The notes below the pieces were generated by a model. The model was not told the DNA's origin, searched no databases, and saw only the letters and a list, made by a program, of their open reading frames with translations. Position numbers and translations under genes: made by a program. This document shows, in pieces, positions 54,463 through 64,000 of a DNA stretch of 64,000 nucleotides. Source of the DNA: Paralithodes platypus (taxonomy: Eukaryota > Arthropoda > Malacostraca > Decapoda > Lithodidae); the NCBI GenBank assembly GCA_032716605.1, contig CM064495.1, positions 25,327,760 through 25,391,759 on the forward strand, written 5' to 3'. Position 1 is the first letter of the stretch. Each line of letters opens with the position of its first letter.

Positions 54463-57083
54463 TTAGTTTTTTGGTGGTGGGGTTGGTGGTGCTGGACGCT
54501 TCGCCGGCTGGCTGGGGTTGGCCGAAGACTGGCCCTGACCTGGCTTATTATGGCCGCGTCCTCTCTGACCTGAAAACTTACTCTGTCTATGCCTGTACTG
54601 ACCTTGGGGGGAGTGGGAGGACTTAGGCAGAAGAAAGGGCTTAGATCCCCCTGGCTGAGCTTTAGCGGTTGGCCTGGGTTTGGGGAAGTTAAAGGCAGGT
54701 TTCTTAGAAGGGGTGGGACTTTGTTTAAAGGCCTGTGCCATATTGAATACCGTTCGCCACACTTCAGGGGACATTAACGAGGGAGTAAGCACTGGTGACA
54801 TGACCACCTGATTCGCAATGCGATCAGGCAGTTTGCGAACTAAAGACATTCTGAGATCTTGTCTTGCTCGTACCGCCTCAAGTAAGGCGGTGCGTATGTC
54901 ACCTAGAGATTGGATTGACGACTGGAGTAGCAGTCGCCGGGATAATTCAACCGATCTTCTGGCATCCGCGTCTGCGATTGCCTGAGTGGACCGAAGTAAA
55001 GACTTAGCTACCTGTTGAGACACTATGTACTGAGAAAACAGGCGAAAAGCTTTCCCCCTTAGCCTAAATTCTCGGTCTAGGTGATTTGGGGTAGGGGTAG
55101 TGAAAGGGTCTTTTAGCTCACAAAGATTAATCTTAGGGGCAGCTAGGAAAGAAAACAAAGCTGACGGGACTCCGCCGGCAGAACATACCGGCATGGAGAA
55201 CCACGAATGAGAATCTTGGGGGATCTGGTGGGAAGATTTGGAAGTAAATGTGGTTGCAAAGTTTTGAGCCTCTATCTCCCAATCTACCCAAGGTCCTGGA
55301 CCCAACTGCCCCACCTTCAAGACTGGATTAGCTGCTTCATCTGTGACGGTTTGCAAATCAAGTTCAGGAGTGAGAGCTGACAGAGTCTTAATGTCATTAA
55401 ACCCATCCAGCTTAGACCAGTCTGAAAACAATTTTGAAGCTGAGGCAGGGGGTAAAGCTGGCTTAGTAGCATACACAAAATAGTCTTGGTGATAATAACT
55501 AGGTATAGCCTTGATGTTAACATCTAGTACATTTCCCAAAATATCCAAGGCCCTTAATTTCTTTGATTTATTGCCCTGGATGACCCACTCACGCGGTACT
55601 GGGAGTTCCCCTGACAAGGTAGGTTGGGCGAGCTCTGGTTTAGTGGGGGTCAAAAGGACCCATGACTCGTCTGGTCCATAAAGCAAGGGCATAGCTACCT
55701 TTCTGAGAGGCGCCTTGTCTAGAGGGGGTGGATTGACATCCGTTATAACCCTTACATTCGAAGTGGTCAATGCCGCCGTAGCAGGCCTAGTAACCACTGA
55801 TGGTGACAGAGTGGGGGGTTAGGGATCTTAGATAAAGCAATAGAAGTCATCAGAGGCCGTACCGTAGAACTTGTCGTGGGAGCCCCCAAGTCCACTGTGG
55901 GAGTTTCCTGTTGTTGGCCAAAAAATTTAGATAAAGCATGACTAAGTAGCCCTTCAACTTCCTGCGCAGTGACAAATTGAGTTGATGATGAACTTACTGG
56001 TGAATCATTAATATCCTGCGCGGTGTCTAAGCCTGAACCTGACTCTTGCCCTTCCATCTCCGAAATTATTGAAACCTCGTCTTTCTCCTCCTGATCCTCC
56101 TGAGAAGACCCCGCCGAAGCTGGGGTACCTTGCTGCCAAGATAAGTCAGGAATAGAGGATGGGATCGCCGCGTCCCTGTGGACGTCAGCTACTGTGTGAC
56201 TCGTTTGAGTCGGAAGTGGGTGGTCAGACCCTGGCTGAGCAAATCGCCAAACACCGAGGCCCTGGCCTACACTCTCTTGGGAGTCTGAAACATTCTCAAT
56301 CACTGATCCCCCTGAACTCTCCATTTCCAGGGTTAAAATATTAATGGGTAAATCCTCTTTAGGGACAGGCACCGCACTGGACCCTTGAGACCTAACACAA
56401 ACTCTGTCTGGGGTAGAGGTACGATGAGAGGCACTAGAAGCTGGTGAATGTAGGGAGGTCTTTCGTTTATGGGAATCCTTTTTGGAAGATTTATGGCTAC
56501 GGTGTGACCGTGAACTACTCTTTGATTTGGAGGATTCATCGCCGTGACCACTGGTGGAACTTTCCGTCCTACTCTTCTTACTCGATGGTGAAGAGGCAAG
56601 ACTAGATGACTGGCGTCTGAGAGGTGACCTAGACCGAGATCTCGCCCTAGACGAGGAGGCGGATGCCGGGGGTGTAGGCTCTCTTGGACGTTTCGGAGTA
56701 GCAGCAGAAGACACAGAACCCTGACCAGTATCCGCCGGCTTGTGACAAGTGACTCGAGAGGAACGTTTAGGGGGAGGGTGTTCAAAGAGCAATCGATCCC
56801 AAAGAGGGACGTTGTCACATTGAAGTGACTTATGAGCAACAATCGTAGTGTATGCTGACATCTGTTGCCTCACTTCTCTTAACGCGACCGCCGCGGTCTT
56901 ATCATTGTCGCATAGGACCTTTACAGCTAATTGGGAGCAAAAAGAACAATTACGCATGACCCACAGACCCCTTGAACGGTCTAGACATTTAACACACCTT
57001 ATGCAAAGAGTATGCGCAAAAATAGGGATACCGGCACAGGTAGGGGTAGTGCATAAAGCAAAGACTGGGGCCAAGGTCGCCAT
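54463..57083 (-). pseudogene. Gag-like ORF1 of DIRS copy C, one frameshift
   Basis: Starts MATLAPVFALCTTPTCAG with N-terminal Cys pairs (CIRCVKCLD, CSFCSQ), an Arg/Ser tract (RARSRSRSPLRR), an acidic/Ser middle (EDQEEKDEVSIISEMEG), and a C-terminus rich in Lys/Pro/Gly (RGRGHNKPGQG) ending PPTPPPKN. One missing base in a G run near 55815 (IPNPP then LCHHQ in place of TLSPS) splits it in two; otherwise it is intact at ~870 residues. The Gly/Arg/Lys tail may bind RNA. The Gag role is inferred from position, as there is no recognised Gag fold. Confidence 0.83.
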
Positions 57084-58859
57084 GACAGAGACTGGTGGGG
57101 AAAACTACCGCCGGGTCTGTATTGGTCCGCCGGAGCCCAGCTCTGGAAAAAAAGAAAATTTCCAGGAATTAATGCTCATAAGGTTAACCCAACATGTTCG
57201 CACACAAGTGTTAATAACCCACCGGGTAACGAGATGTAATGACACAACGATCACAGCTCGCTACGCGGCGGGCTCAGAATATCTAAACATATCTTTTTAA
57301 GAAAGTGAAGAATACCCTCTGACAATAATATAACGGTCCAGCATGGCGTTTATAGTCTTTCTGGTGGTGACTGTCTCAAGGTTCAATTTTGGAACAAAAA
57401 CAACCCCCCATAAAGACGCCGGCCCTTGAAATATTTTAGTAGAATAACATAGGGCAGGCTGATACGAGATCTGATTTCTAACGAATTGTCACAAAAAGAT
57501 CGCCGTAAGTAAGAAGGCGGCGATACCTAAACGTATCCCTAAAATAAGTGGTTAAATCGAAATTGAATTGTAAATTCCTTATTACCTCCACTTAGGAGCA
57601 CCCGCCGGGTGTAAAAACGATGTTAACCCCCAATTAAACCTTCAATCGCCGTAAGTGTAAATGCGGCGATACATAACGTATCACTTAAAATGGATCGGTT
57701 AACTAACTGAATGACTTAGTTGTTCATCCCACCCTACCAAGGTACACCCGCCGGGTGAGATGTCAAAACGTTAACCCCATAAGTTCCTGTCCCCACTTCT
57801 TTGTAAAAGATCGCCGGGGAGGAAAGCCCTTCACAACAGCTAGGTTTTTTCTTGTGGTTTGTAAAACCGGGTAGAAAAACTTCATAACATATGTTCGCAT
57901 GAACAATGTTTTTTGATGGGTACAGCCATTCCGCCGGGAATCAAAGGGAGCCTGAAAACAGGCACCAACACAGGAGACGCAGTCCTGGAGAGCCACAGAC
58001 ACCTCATCGCCGGGGACACAAGCCTGTGTTGAAACCACGTGTGGCCCAACACGGCTCTCGGCCGGGTTTTTTTCATGGTGAAACCGAGAAAAAACCCGCC
58101 GGAAGGAAACCCACCCCGTTCAGACACCATCTGAACGAACAACGGACACGAAGGAAAGCCACGCACGACTAGCCTAAGTCCACACAATAATCCGTGGAAT
58201 TAGCCAATACACAACTAAACCAGGAAACAAACATAGTCCGAGGAATTAGCCAATACACAACTAAAACCCGGATACACATGACACAGTAGGGCATATTTAT
58301 AAAAATAAACAATAACACTTGTACATGTGGCAAAGCTACGAGCGGCTGGCTAGGCCTAAGTAGACGGCATCATAAAAGTTGAAATATACACAAAACACTG
58401 GAAATATAACAACAGGAACCACCGCCAACACACCACTGTAGCAAATACTTCCGGCAAAGGGAAGACTGACTCGGGACCCAGAAAAAACTTCACTAAGTGA
58501 AGAAAAATACGCTGGGAACGTCAGTAAGCAAAGCTTACCTCATCAGAAAGATAAAAGGCAGCAATAATTAACGCGTAATGAAAGCCGCCTGCATCACAAG
58601 CTAACTCAACTGTGAAACGATCACAAGTCCACAACAGGACCACGAGGGTACATCCGAAATAGATGCCCCAAACACACGACCCAAAATACACTGCACTGCG
58701 GGCAACCAGCCTAGGACACTCCTGCTACGCATATCCTAACCTTACTCGATACATCCCGGAGTAAACAAATGAGAAAAAACTCACTAGGGACGCAACAAAT
58801 GCGGAACCAGCGGAGCGTGGGGAGACACGTCCGGGCAGGCTGAGCGCAGAGCAGAGAAG
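57084..58859 (-). other. 5' untranslated region of DIRS copy C
   Basis: Leader with tandem ~125-bp repeats at 57490-57830 (each with CACCCGCCGGGTG or a variant and a GCGGCGATAC motif) and an AATTAGCCAATACACAACTA duplication near 58197-58263. It parallels 6212-7969 in copy A. No gene. Confidence 0.68.
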
Positions 58860-59165
58860 GAAGAATGACGCCTGAATCAGCGTCTGGTCAGAGATCCACA
58901 CAAGTACATCCACGATATGATGGAAAGCTTATTAGATAGTTATTCTTATTTTCTTTTTCTTTTTATTTTTTACGAAGTTTTTTCGTAGTGAGAACCCAAT
59001 TCATAATGACTGAAGCCATGAGTGAGGTCGCGTGCGCTCATGATGAAGGCTCCTCAGTTTTTAAATGCTCTGCGCGGTAGATTCAAACTACGGCGGATTA
59101 GTGTTTGAAGAGGATGCCTTATGTAATAGGCATGTTCGTCAATGATGGAGGGGCCACTAATAAAT
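58860..59165 (-). repeat. Left inverted terminal repeat of DIRS copy C
   Basis: The minus strand begins ATTTATTAGTGGCCCCTCC at ~59165, directly after piggyBac codons for VTVAELY. Inverse of 50555-50850. Confidence 0.88.
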
Positions 59166-60634
59166 ATAGTTCTGCCACAGTGACAGCTCTCCATGCCACC
59201 ATCTTGGCACTGGTCTTCCTCCCAAGAAAGTTGGCACAGATCGCATGATGGTTGTTGGTCTCCTCGACGAGGTATTCCATGACTTCATTGTCATAGAAGC
59301 CACAGAAAATTTCACTGGGGGTAGCAGCTGGGCCACAGGGAAATGTTGGTGACACCCCGGAACCCATCTGTACCTCGTCAAAGGCAGGACAATCTGGCTC
59401 AAAATCAGCCCCATCTGTCCACACAAACAGGTCGGATGCTGATGCTCGAGGATGTGCAGGTGCAGCAGGCACACGCCCTGGACGCCCTGGCACACGCCCT
59501 TGGCCACGCGGACGCCCTGCACGCCCATGCCCACGCCCAGGGGCAGCGGCGTCGGCAGACTGACCACGTCCACGACCTCGCCCTCTCGCTCGTCTTGTCG
59601 GGACTTCCTCTTCCTCTTCCTCTTCCTGTTCCTCTTCCTCTTCCTCCTCAGGCGACGTCAGGTCATCTGGGGCAATGTTGGGGTCGTCAGCATCGTCTTC
59701 AGGAGACAATGAGAGTGAAGAAGTGACCGGGCGTCGGCGGTGTGGGGCACGGGAGGCTGCGGGAGCTTCAACAATGGGAGCCTCGGCCTCGGGAGTTGGG
59801 CTCCTTTTGCGGCGAGCCGAGGGCTTCTCCGCAGCAAATAATGCTTTGCGGTGTGTTGAGGGCTGTGGCACACTAGTAATACCACTTGAAGAGGCCCTTT
59901 GGTCATCCTGAAGGAGAGATGAAGCCGAGGGCTGTGGGTGACCCACGCGGCGTTCCGGGTCAAGGCGTCGGGAAAATGGAATGCGGGTGGTTGCTAGACC
60001 AGGGTCGGCGTCATTATCACTGTCTTCAGCTTCCCTAGCCTTTTCTGCGGCTGCCCTGCGTGCTTTTTTAGCTGCACTTTTCACCAACGATTGTTTATAG
60101 AAATATTTGCCCACTTTCAAGGGCGTACGGGCAGGCAAAGGGGAAAGTCCTGGGCTAGGGCTAGGCCTAGGCTGACATAGCAAAGATGGCGAGGGGGTAG
60201 GCCTAGATTCTAGCACACTTGGAAGCTCAATTACCTTCCTCAAACACTTCCGCATCATGATCATCACTACTGTCTCCCCCCTCAAATAAATCGACATTAT
60301 CGTCGTCTCCAAAGCCAACGAAATCGTCATCTTCGCTTGCACTTATAAATTTTTCTTTGTCCACCAAGCTTTCGCCACTGCTCTCTTCACTATCAAAAAG
60401 TTGTCGCTGTATAGTGCTATCACTCAACAAACGCTTAACTTTCTTTCGTTGAGCTTTCTTCTCGGTTGCAACAGGCGTTGAAGTTGCAAGCGGGGTAGCA
60501 GTGGGGCCCGCGGGAGGTTGCAGCGATTCGGACACGTCGGAAAACATTTTTTCAGTATAACTCGCTATGGCGGCCACGTACGAACTGATAACACTAGTAG
60601 TTGAGGGTTGGTGGCGCTGCGGTCGCTCCTGCAA
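59166..60634 (-). pseudogene. piggyBac transposase, N-terminal third
   Basis: Acidic, low-complexity N-terminus typical of piggyBac transposases (SASEDDDFVGFGDDDNVD and poly-Glu EEEEEEEQEEEEEEE tracts), a basic patch (SAAKKARRAAAEKAR) and RGRGRGRGQ repeats. The start of the conserved domain follows (FCGFYDNEVMEYLVEETNNH and MVAWRAVTVAELY), where DIRS C interrupts. Residues from 60634 and those after 60150 are in different frames; removing a GT-AG segment at 60150-60234 restores the frame, so an 85-nt intron is likely. Confidence 0.87.
60150..60234 (-). other. Predicted 85-nt intron in piggyBac transposase
   Basis: Donor GAAG^GTAATT at 60234 and acceptor TAGCCCAG^GACTT at 60150. Splicing joins a phase-1 codon (G+GA) and links the acidic N-terminus to the downstream frame without a stop; unspliced reading hits TGA five bases after the donor GT. 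A pyrimidine-rich stretch precedes the acceptor. A deletion-type frameshift is the alternative. Confidence 0.5.
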
Positions 60635-60759
60635 TGCAAAATTTGGCCGCGCGAATTTTGAAGCACGCTTTCAAGCACAGGCATTTTAAAAGGACACCCG
60701 GGCACCGGCCCTTTTTTCGTGGTGTCCTTTTAAAAGGACACCCGGGCTGGATGGGTTAA

Positions 60760-60990
60760 GGGCTGTCGATCCGTCGATCGCCGACCCAGCACAAGGGTTA
60801 GGGTTTGGCATAAAAGTTTCCCCTCGCTCGAACACGTCGGGTACCACAGTTCGACGGGTGTAGGGATTGCCGACCCACAACACCCTCCAACGAAACCAAA
60901 GAGTGAGTACGGTCGTTTACCTCATGACAGTCACGGTGATCCCAAAGGAGGGGGCAGCGGGAAGAAGGGAAAAACGGAAAACAGAAAGGA
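60760..60990 (-). mobile_element. 5' piece of the I-like LINE (leader and ORF1 start)
   Basis: Beyond the piggyBac TTAA, the minus strand reads MLWVGNPYTRRTVVPDV to PCAGSAIDGSTAL and reaches the TTAA. Removing piggyBac joins it to the LINE ORF1 region at 48354. The exact 5' limit of the LINE is not clear; I place it near 60990. Confidence 0.5.
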
Positions 60991-61144
60991 TGAGAAATGA
61001 TAGGGCCCACTACAATTAGTTGGGGGCAGGAAGGGTGGGCATGCGGGCATGCACTCCCCTCCTGCCGCCTCCGTCAGCCCCCGCACGTGTTCAAAAGTGA
61101 AACCAACGAAGCAGGCAGAGCGGGGGAGGAGGATTAATAATTTA

Positions 61145-61387
61145 GCCGTCCGGCTGGTTTAGTTGATAGCGTGCCTGATACCCATCTTGCAGGTCTCGCG
61201 TTCAATCCCCTCTCAGATTGAAAAGTTTTCAAGGATATAGCCGGCGGTTACCATCTCCCCATGAGCAAGGGGGGATGGGTAATGGTCAATGGTAGACTAA
61301 AGAAAGCCAAGCGCTTGTGAACCCTCGAAGGAGGGGAACGGGCGCTATATAAGTAACCTGACGATTATTATTGTTATTATTATTATT
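61145..61387 (+). mobile_element. tRNA-derived SINE with ATT-repeat tail
   Basis: The head has an A-box-like GGCTGGTTTAGTTGATAGCG and a B-box-like CGTTCAATCCC about 35 bp later, the internal RNA polymerase III promoter layout. A body with GAGCAAGGGGGGATGGGTAA follows, then a 3' region GGCGCTATATAAGTAACC and a tail GATTATTATTGTTATTATTATT. The GGCGCTATATAA-type 3' end is shared by many animal SINEs that borrow LINE machinery. No clear target duplication seen. Confidence 0.78.
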
Positions 61388-61754
61388 AACTTTTATTCCC
61401 AACCAAGTGCGGGACAAAATCAAGAGATATTATCTATCTTTCCTTAGACCAAGTATATAAATGGACACGATTAACCGGTTGGTTCTCATCCATTCGTTTT
61501 ACCCAGATTTTACTGTTTTACCTACTATTAGTAGATCAATAATTTTGATTTACAAAGAATCCCAAATTATCACTCCTTCAGTATGGATACTATGATATTG
61601 TCATTCAAGTATAACTACTAGTAGTAAATCAATAATTTTGATTCACAAAGATTCCCAGGTTATCACTCCTTCAATAAGGATACTATGGTATAATCAGTAT
61701 CATTCAAGGCTAATGCTTGACTACTCAACTCAGCAATAAACATTTTATATTTTA
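61388..61754 (+). repeat. AT-rich spacer with a ~105-bp tandem duplication
   Basis: Two copies (about 61530-61610 and 61625-61710) share TAGTARATCAATAATTTTGATT, CACTCCTTCA and GGATACTATG. No gene. Confidence 0.65.
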
Positions 61755-62130
61755 GACTCCGGACCAACTCTCGAGTTGGTCAATGATTAATTGAACCTCC
61801 CTCCGGTCCCACTTTGGGTCGGCGAGTGTCTTGGTCTGGGGCTCTTTTACATATCTCCGATCACTAGGAGATCCCCACATTCTCTCTGAGTCTGGGTTTT
61901 AGCAGAGTAGGCTGAGGGAGGGGACCCCTTAGATATTTATAACATTGCCTTCTCTGCCGGAGTTCCACAAGTCTTATACTAGGGTTCTCCAATAAGATAT
62001 TTTTCTCTATCATTTATTACGGAATAGATTTTGTTCACTCTATTTCCGTTTGAATCTTGAGTTCTCCATACCAGTCCGAGCGGACTATTAGGTGCTTAGT
62101 AAATTTTACCCCCGCACCTATTAAACAACA
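61755..62130 (+). repeat. Copy of the ~350-bp repeat family
   Basis: Shares CACTTTGGGTCGGC, TCTCTGAGTC, GTAGGCTGAGG, GGAGTTCCAC and a CCCCGCACC end with the copies at 11401-12550. Diverged. Non-coding. Confidence 0.65.
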
Positions 62131-62464
62131 CAGAGTTATTCCGTCAGTCATTACCGAGTAATTTCTTTACCCCAAGTCCTCATACTACAAAGAAGGACAA
62201 CACTTGGAATTAATTTTCCGTCTAGCAATTTCCAAGTAATATTTTCTCCCAAGTCCTCACTATAACAGAGGACACTTCTTTAGGGTCTACTTAACCAGTA
62301 CAGTAATGATTCATTAGCTTGTTTTCCTTACGCCTCAGCACAACATGCTAGAGTTTTGGGTATCCCTAGCACCAGCCATTCCTTTTAATAAAATGTTCGA
62401 CTAGGATCTGTTTTAAAAAACCAGACAGAACCGATACATTCAATTGCTATCTTACCTTTGCACA
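62131..62464. other. Unassigned spacer
   Basis: Contains two CCCAAGTCCTCA motifs (near 62172 and 62250). No gene or recognised element. Confidence 0.45.
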
Positions 62465-62741
62465 ACTGGCTGTTCCGGTCCCACTTTGGGTCGGCTAGCA
62501 CTTAGTCCGGAGCTCTTATAATTACACCTCCGGTCAGTAGGAGTTCCCCGCGTTCTCTATGAGTCCGGGTTGCAGAGGAAGGGGGCCTCTTAGATAACTA
62601 TTCATTGCCTACTTCACCGGAGTTCCACATTCACATACCAGAATTCTCCAGGTAGATAATTTTATCTATCCTTTATTACGGAACAACTTTCACGGGGCTC
62701 AATCAACCATTTCCCCACACACCTCTTAATCACACAGGGTT
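62465..62741 (+). repeat. Truncated copy of the ~350-bp repeat family
   Basis: CCACTTTGGGTCGGCTAGC, GTTCTCTATGAGTCCGGG, GGGGGCCTCTTA and TTCATTGCCTACTTC as in the other copies. It is cut on the right by DIRS copy D at 62742. Confidence 0.68.
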
Positions 62742-64000
62742 AATTTATTAGTGGCCCCTCCATCATTGACGAACATGCCTATTACATAAGGCATCCTCTT
62801 CAAACACTAATCCGCCGTAGTTTGAATCTACCGCGCAGAGCATTTAAAATCTGAGGAGCCTTCATCATGAGCGCACGCGACCTCACTCATGGCTTGTCAT
62901 TATAAATTGGGTTCTCACTACGAAAAAACTTCGTAAAAAATAAAAACAAAAAGAAAATAAGAATAACTATCCAATAAGCTTTCCATCATATCGTGGATGT
63001 ACTTGTGTGGATCTTTGACCAGATGCTGATTCAGGCGTCATACTTCCTTCTCTGCTCTGCGGTCAACCGGCCCGGACGTGTCTCTCCACGTTCCGCTGGT
63101 TCCGCATTTGCTGCGTCCCTAGTGAGTTTTTTCTCATTTGTTTACTCCGGGATGTATCGAGTAAGGTTAGGATATGCGTAGCAGGAGTGTCCTGGGCTGG
63201 TTGCCCGCAGTGCAGTGTATTTTGGGTCGTGTGTTTGGGGCATCTATTTCGGATGTACCCTCGTGGTCCGGTTGTGGACAGGTGAACTTTTTCACAGTTA
63301 GCTAGCTTTGTGATGCAGGCGGCTTTCATTACGCGTTATTGCTTCCTTTTATCTTTCTGATGAGGTAGCGTATTTTTGCTGACGTTCCCAGCGTATTTTT
63401 CTTCACTTAGTGAAGTTTTTTCTGGGTCCCGAGTCAGTTCTTCCCTTTGCCGGAAGTATTTGCTACAGTGGTGTGTTGGCGGTGGTTCCTGTTGTGATAT
63501 AATTCAGTGCTTTTTGTTTATATTCCAACATGTTACTGTTATCCGTCTGCCTAGGCCTAGCCAGCCTCTCGTAGCTTTTCCACATATACAAGTGTTATTG
63601 ATTTATTTTCTAAATATGTACTACTGTGTCATGTGTGTCCTGGTTTAGTTGTGTATTGGCTAATTCCACGGACTATTTATGTGTCCTGGGTTAGTTGTGT
63701 ATTGGCTAATTCCACGGACTATGTTGGGCCCGGCGTTAGTTGTGTTTTGGCTACGCCTCGGTCCGGTGTTGCGTTCAGATGGTATCTGGACGGGGTGGGT
63801 TTTTTTCGACGGGTTTTTCTCGGTTTCACCTTGATAACCCCGGCTGGTTGCCGAGTTTTGGCCACGCGTGGTTTAAAACAGGTTTGTTTCCCTGGCGAGT
63901 GGGTGTCTGTGGCTCCCCAGGACTGCGTCTCTGGGGTGCCTGTTTCAGGCTCCTTATGATTCCCGGCGGGTTGGCTGTACCCATCTAACAGTGTTCATAC
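62742..64000 (+). mobile_element. DIRS family 1 retrotransposon, copy D (5' end only)
   Basis: Left terminal repeat (62742-63050) and 5' leader of a plus-strand copy that continues past the window. It retains the segment GGTATCTGGACGGGGTGGG to ACGGGTTTTTCTCGGTTTC that copy B has lost, and two CACGGACTAT-GTGTCCTGG repeat units near 63640-63720. The window ends before gag. Confidence 0.88.

Larger units (their letters stand above)
50491..59165 (-). mobile_element. DIRS family 1 retrotransposon, copy C (best preserved)
   Basis: Complete element on the minus strand within the piggyBac transposase gene. Left repeat 58860-59165, leader 57084-58860, gag 54463-57083 with one frameshift, intact RT/RNase H 52541-54445, intact recombinase ending 51588, ICR 50914-51021, right repeat and extension 50491-50850. 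Removing it rejoins the transposase in frame (VTVAELY then VFLALT) if a single AT is kept, so it integrated with at most a 2-3 bp shared core and no long target duplication, as expected for a recombinase-integrated element. Confidence 0.94.
48359..60755 (-). mobile_element. piggyBac transposon, interrupted by DIRS copy C
   Basis: Flanked by TTAA at 48355-48358 and 60756-60759 within LINE ORF1. Terminal inverted repeats are CCCTCCTGGCCCGGGC (left) and, inverted, CCCATCCAGCCCGGGTG (right). The transposase is on the minus strand, split by an 8.7-kb DIRS element into 59166-60634 and 49207-50490. The intrinsic length without DIRS is ~3.7 kb. It is inactive as it stands, yet the coding pieces look well preserved. 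Confidence 0.92.
28060..60990 (-). mobile_element. I-like LINE spread over 33 kb by nested insertions
   Basis: One minus-strand LINE in pieces: 5' leader and ORF1 start (60760-60990), ORF1 (45740-48354), ORF2 endonuclease (31736-32468), RT and RNase H start (29976-31516), RNase H end (28331-29019) and 3' region (28060-28330). It is interrupted by piggyBac (48359-60755), DIRS B (32472-45578), a short tailed insert (31517-31735) and a piggyBac derivative (29024-29975). ORF1 zinc knuckles, APE endonuclease, RT and RNase H together fit the I clade. The sides of each insertion rejoin cleanly, which supports one original element. The outer limits are approximate. Confidence 0.8.

Noticed and set aside
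59343..59726. 127- and 86-codon plus-strand frames
   Set aside because: Antisense of poly-Glu and Arg/Gly tracts in the piggyBac transposase.
1..64000. Host protein-coding gene
   Set aside because: Every frame with a recognisable domain belongs to a transposable element. I found no exon set that reads as a host gene.

Overview
This window is a eukaryotic (almost certainly animal) repeat cluster. I found no host gene. Nearly all of it is transposable elements inserted into one another, several of them nearly complete. Dense DIRS-type tyrosine-recombinase retrotransposons, I-like and CR1-like LINEs, piggyBac elements, a tRNA-derived SINE and frequent TAGGCCTA-type host sequence would fit a decapod crustacean genome. 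That assignment is an inference from element content, not from a marker gene.

Layout. 1-8269: DIRS family 1, copy A, minus strand, cut by the window start. 8270-13370: intergenic repeats, namely an element with inverted ends, a ~120-bp-arm palindrome, a duplicated AT-rich block, a recurring ~350-bp repeat interrupted by a piggyBac-type MITE, a short satellite and a LINE 3' fragment. 13370-28051: one degenerate DIRS of a second family (plus strand). Its recombinase gene is split by a 6.7-kb insertion (19466-26179) that holds a CR1-like LINE, a DIRS family 1 fragment (copy E) and a truncated LINE inside that fragment. 28060 to about 60990: one I-like LINE on the minus strand, spread over 33 kb because it is interrupted by a 952-bp piggyBac derivative, a short (AAC)n-tailed insert, DIRS copy B (32472-45578) and a piggyBac transposon (48359-60755). 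Copy B itself carries two TTAA insertions in its recombinase gene. The piggyBac transposase gene is itself split by DIRS copy C (50491-59165). 61000-62741: a tRNA-derived SINE and more copies of the ~350-bp repeat seen at 11.4-12.5 kb. 62742-64000: the start of DIRS copy D.

How the parts work together. Each DIRS family encodes Gag, a reverse transcriptase/RNase H and a tyrosine recombinase. Long inverted terminal repeats and an internal complementary region allow a circular DNA intermediate to form, which the recombinase integrates. Copy C has intact RT/RNase H and recombinase frames and only one visible frameshift, in gag, so it is the best template for the family. The piggyBac copy has all three catalytic aspartates but is split in two. 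Its ends match those of the smaller TTAA-flanked insertions, so it (or a sister copy) could have moved them. The nesting gives a relative time order: I-like LINE first, then piggyBac and DIRS B; then DIRS C into piggyBac and TTAA elements into DIRS B.
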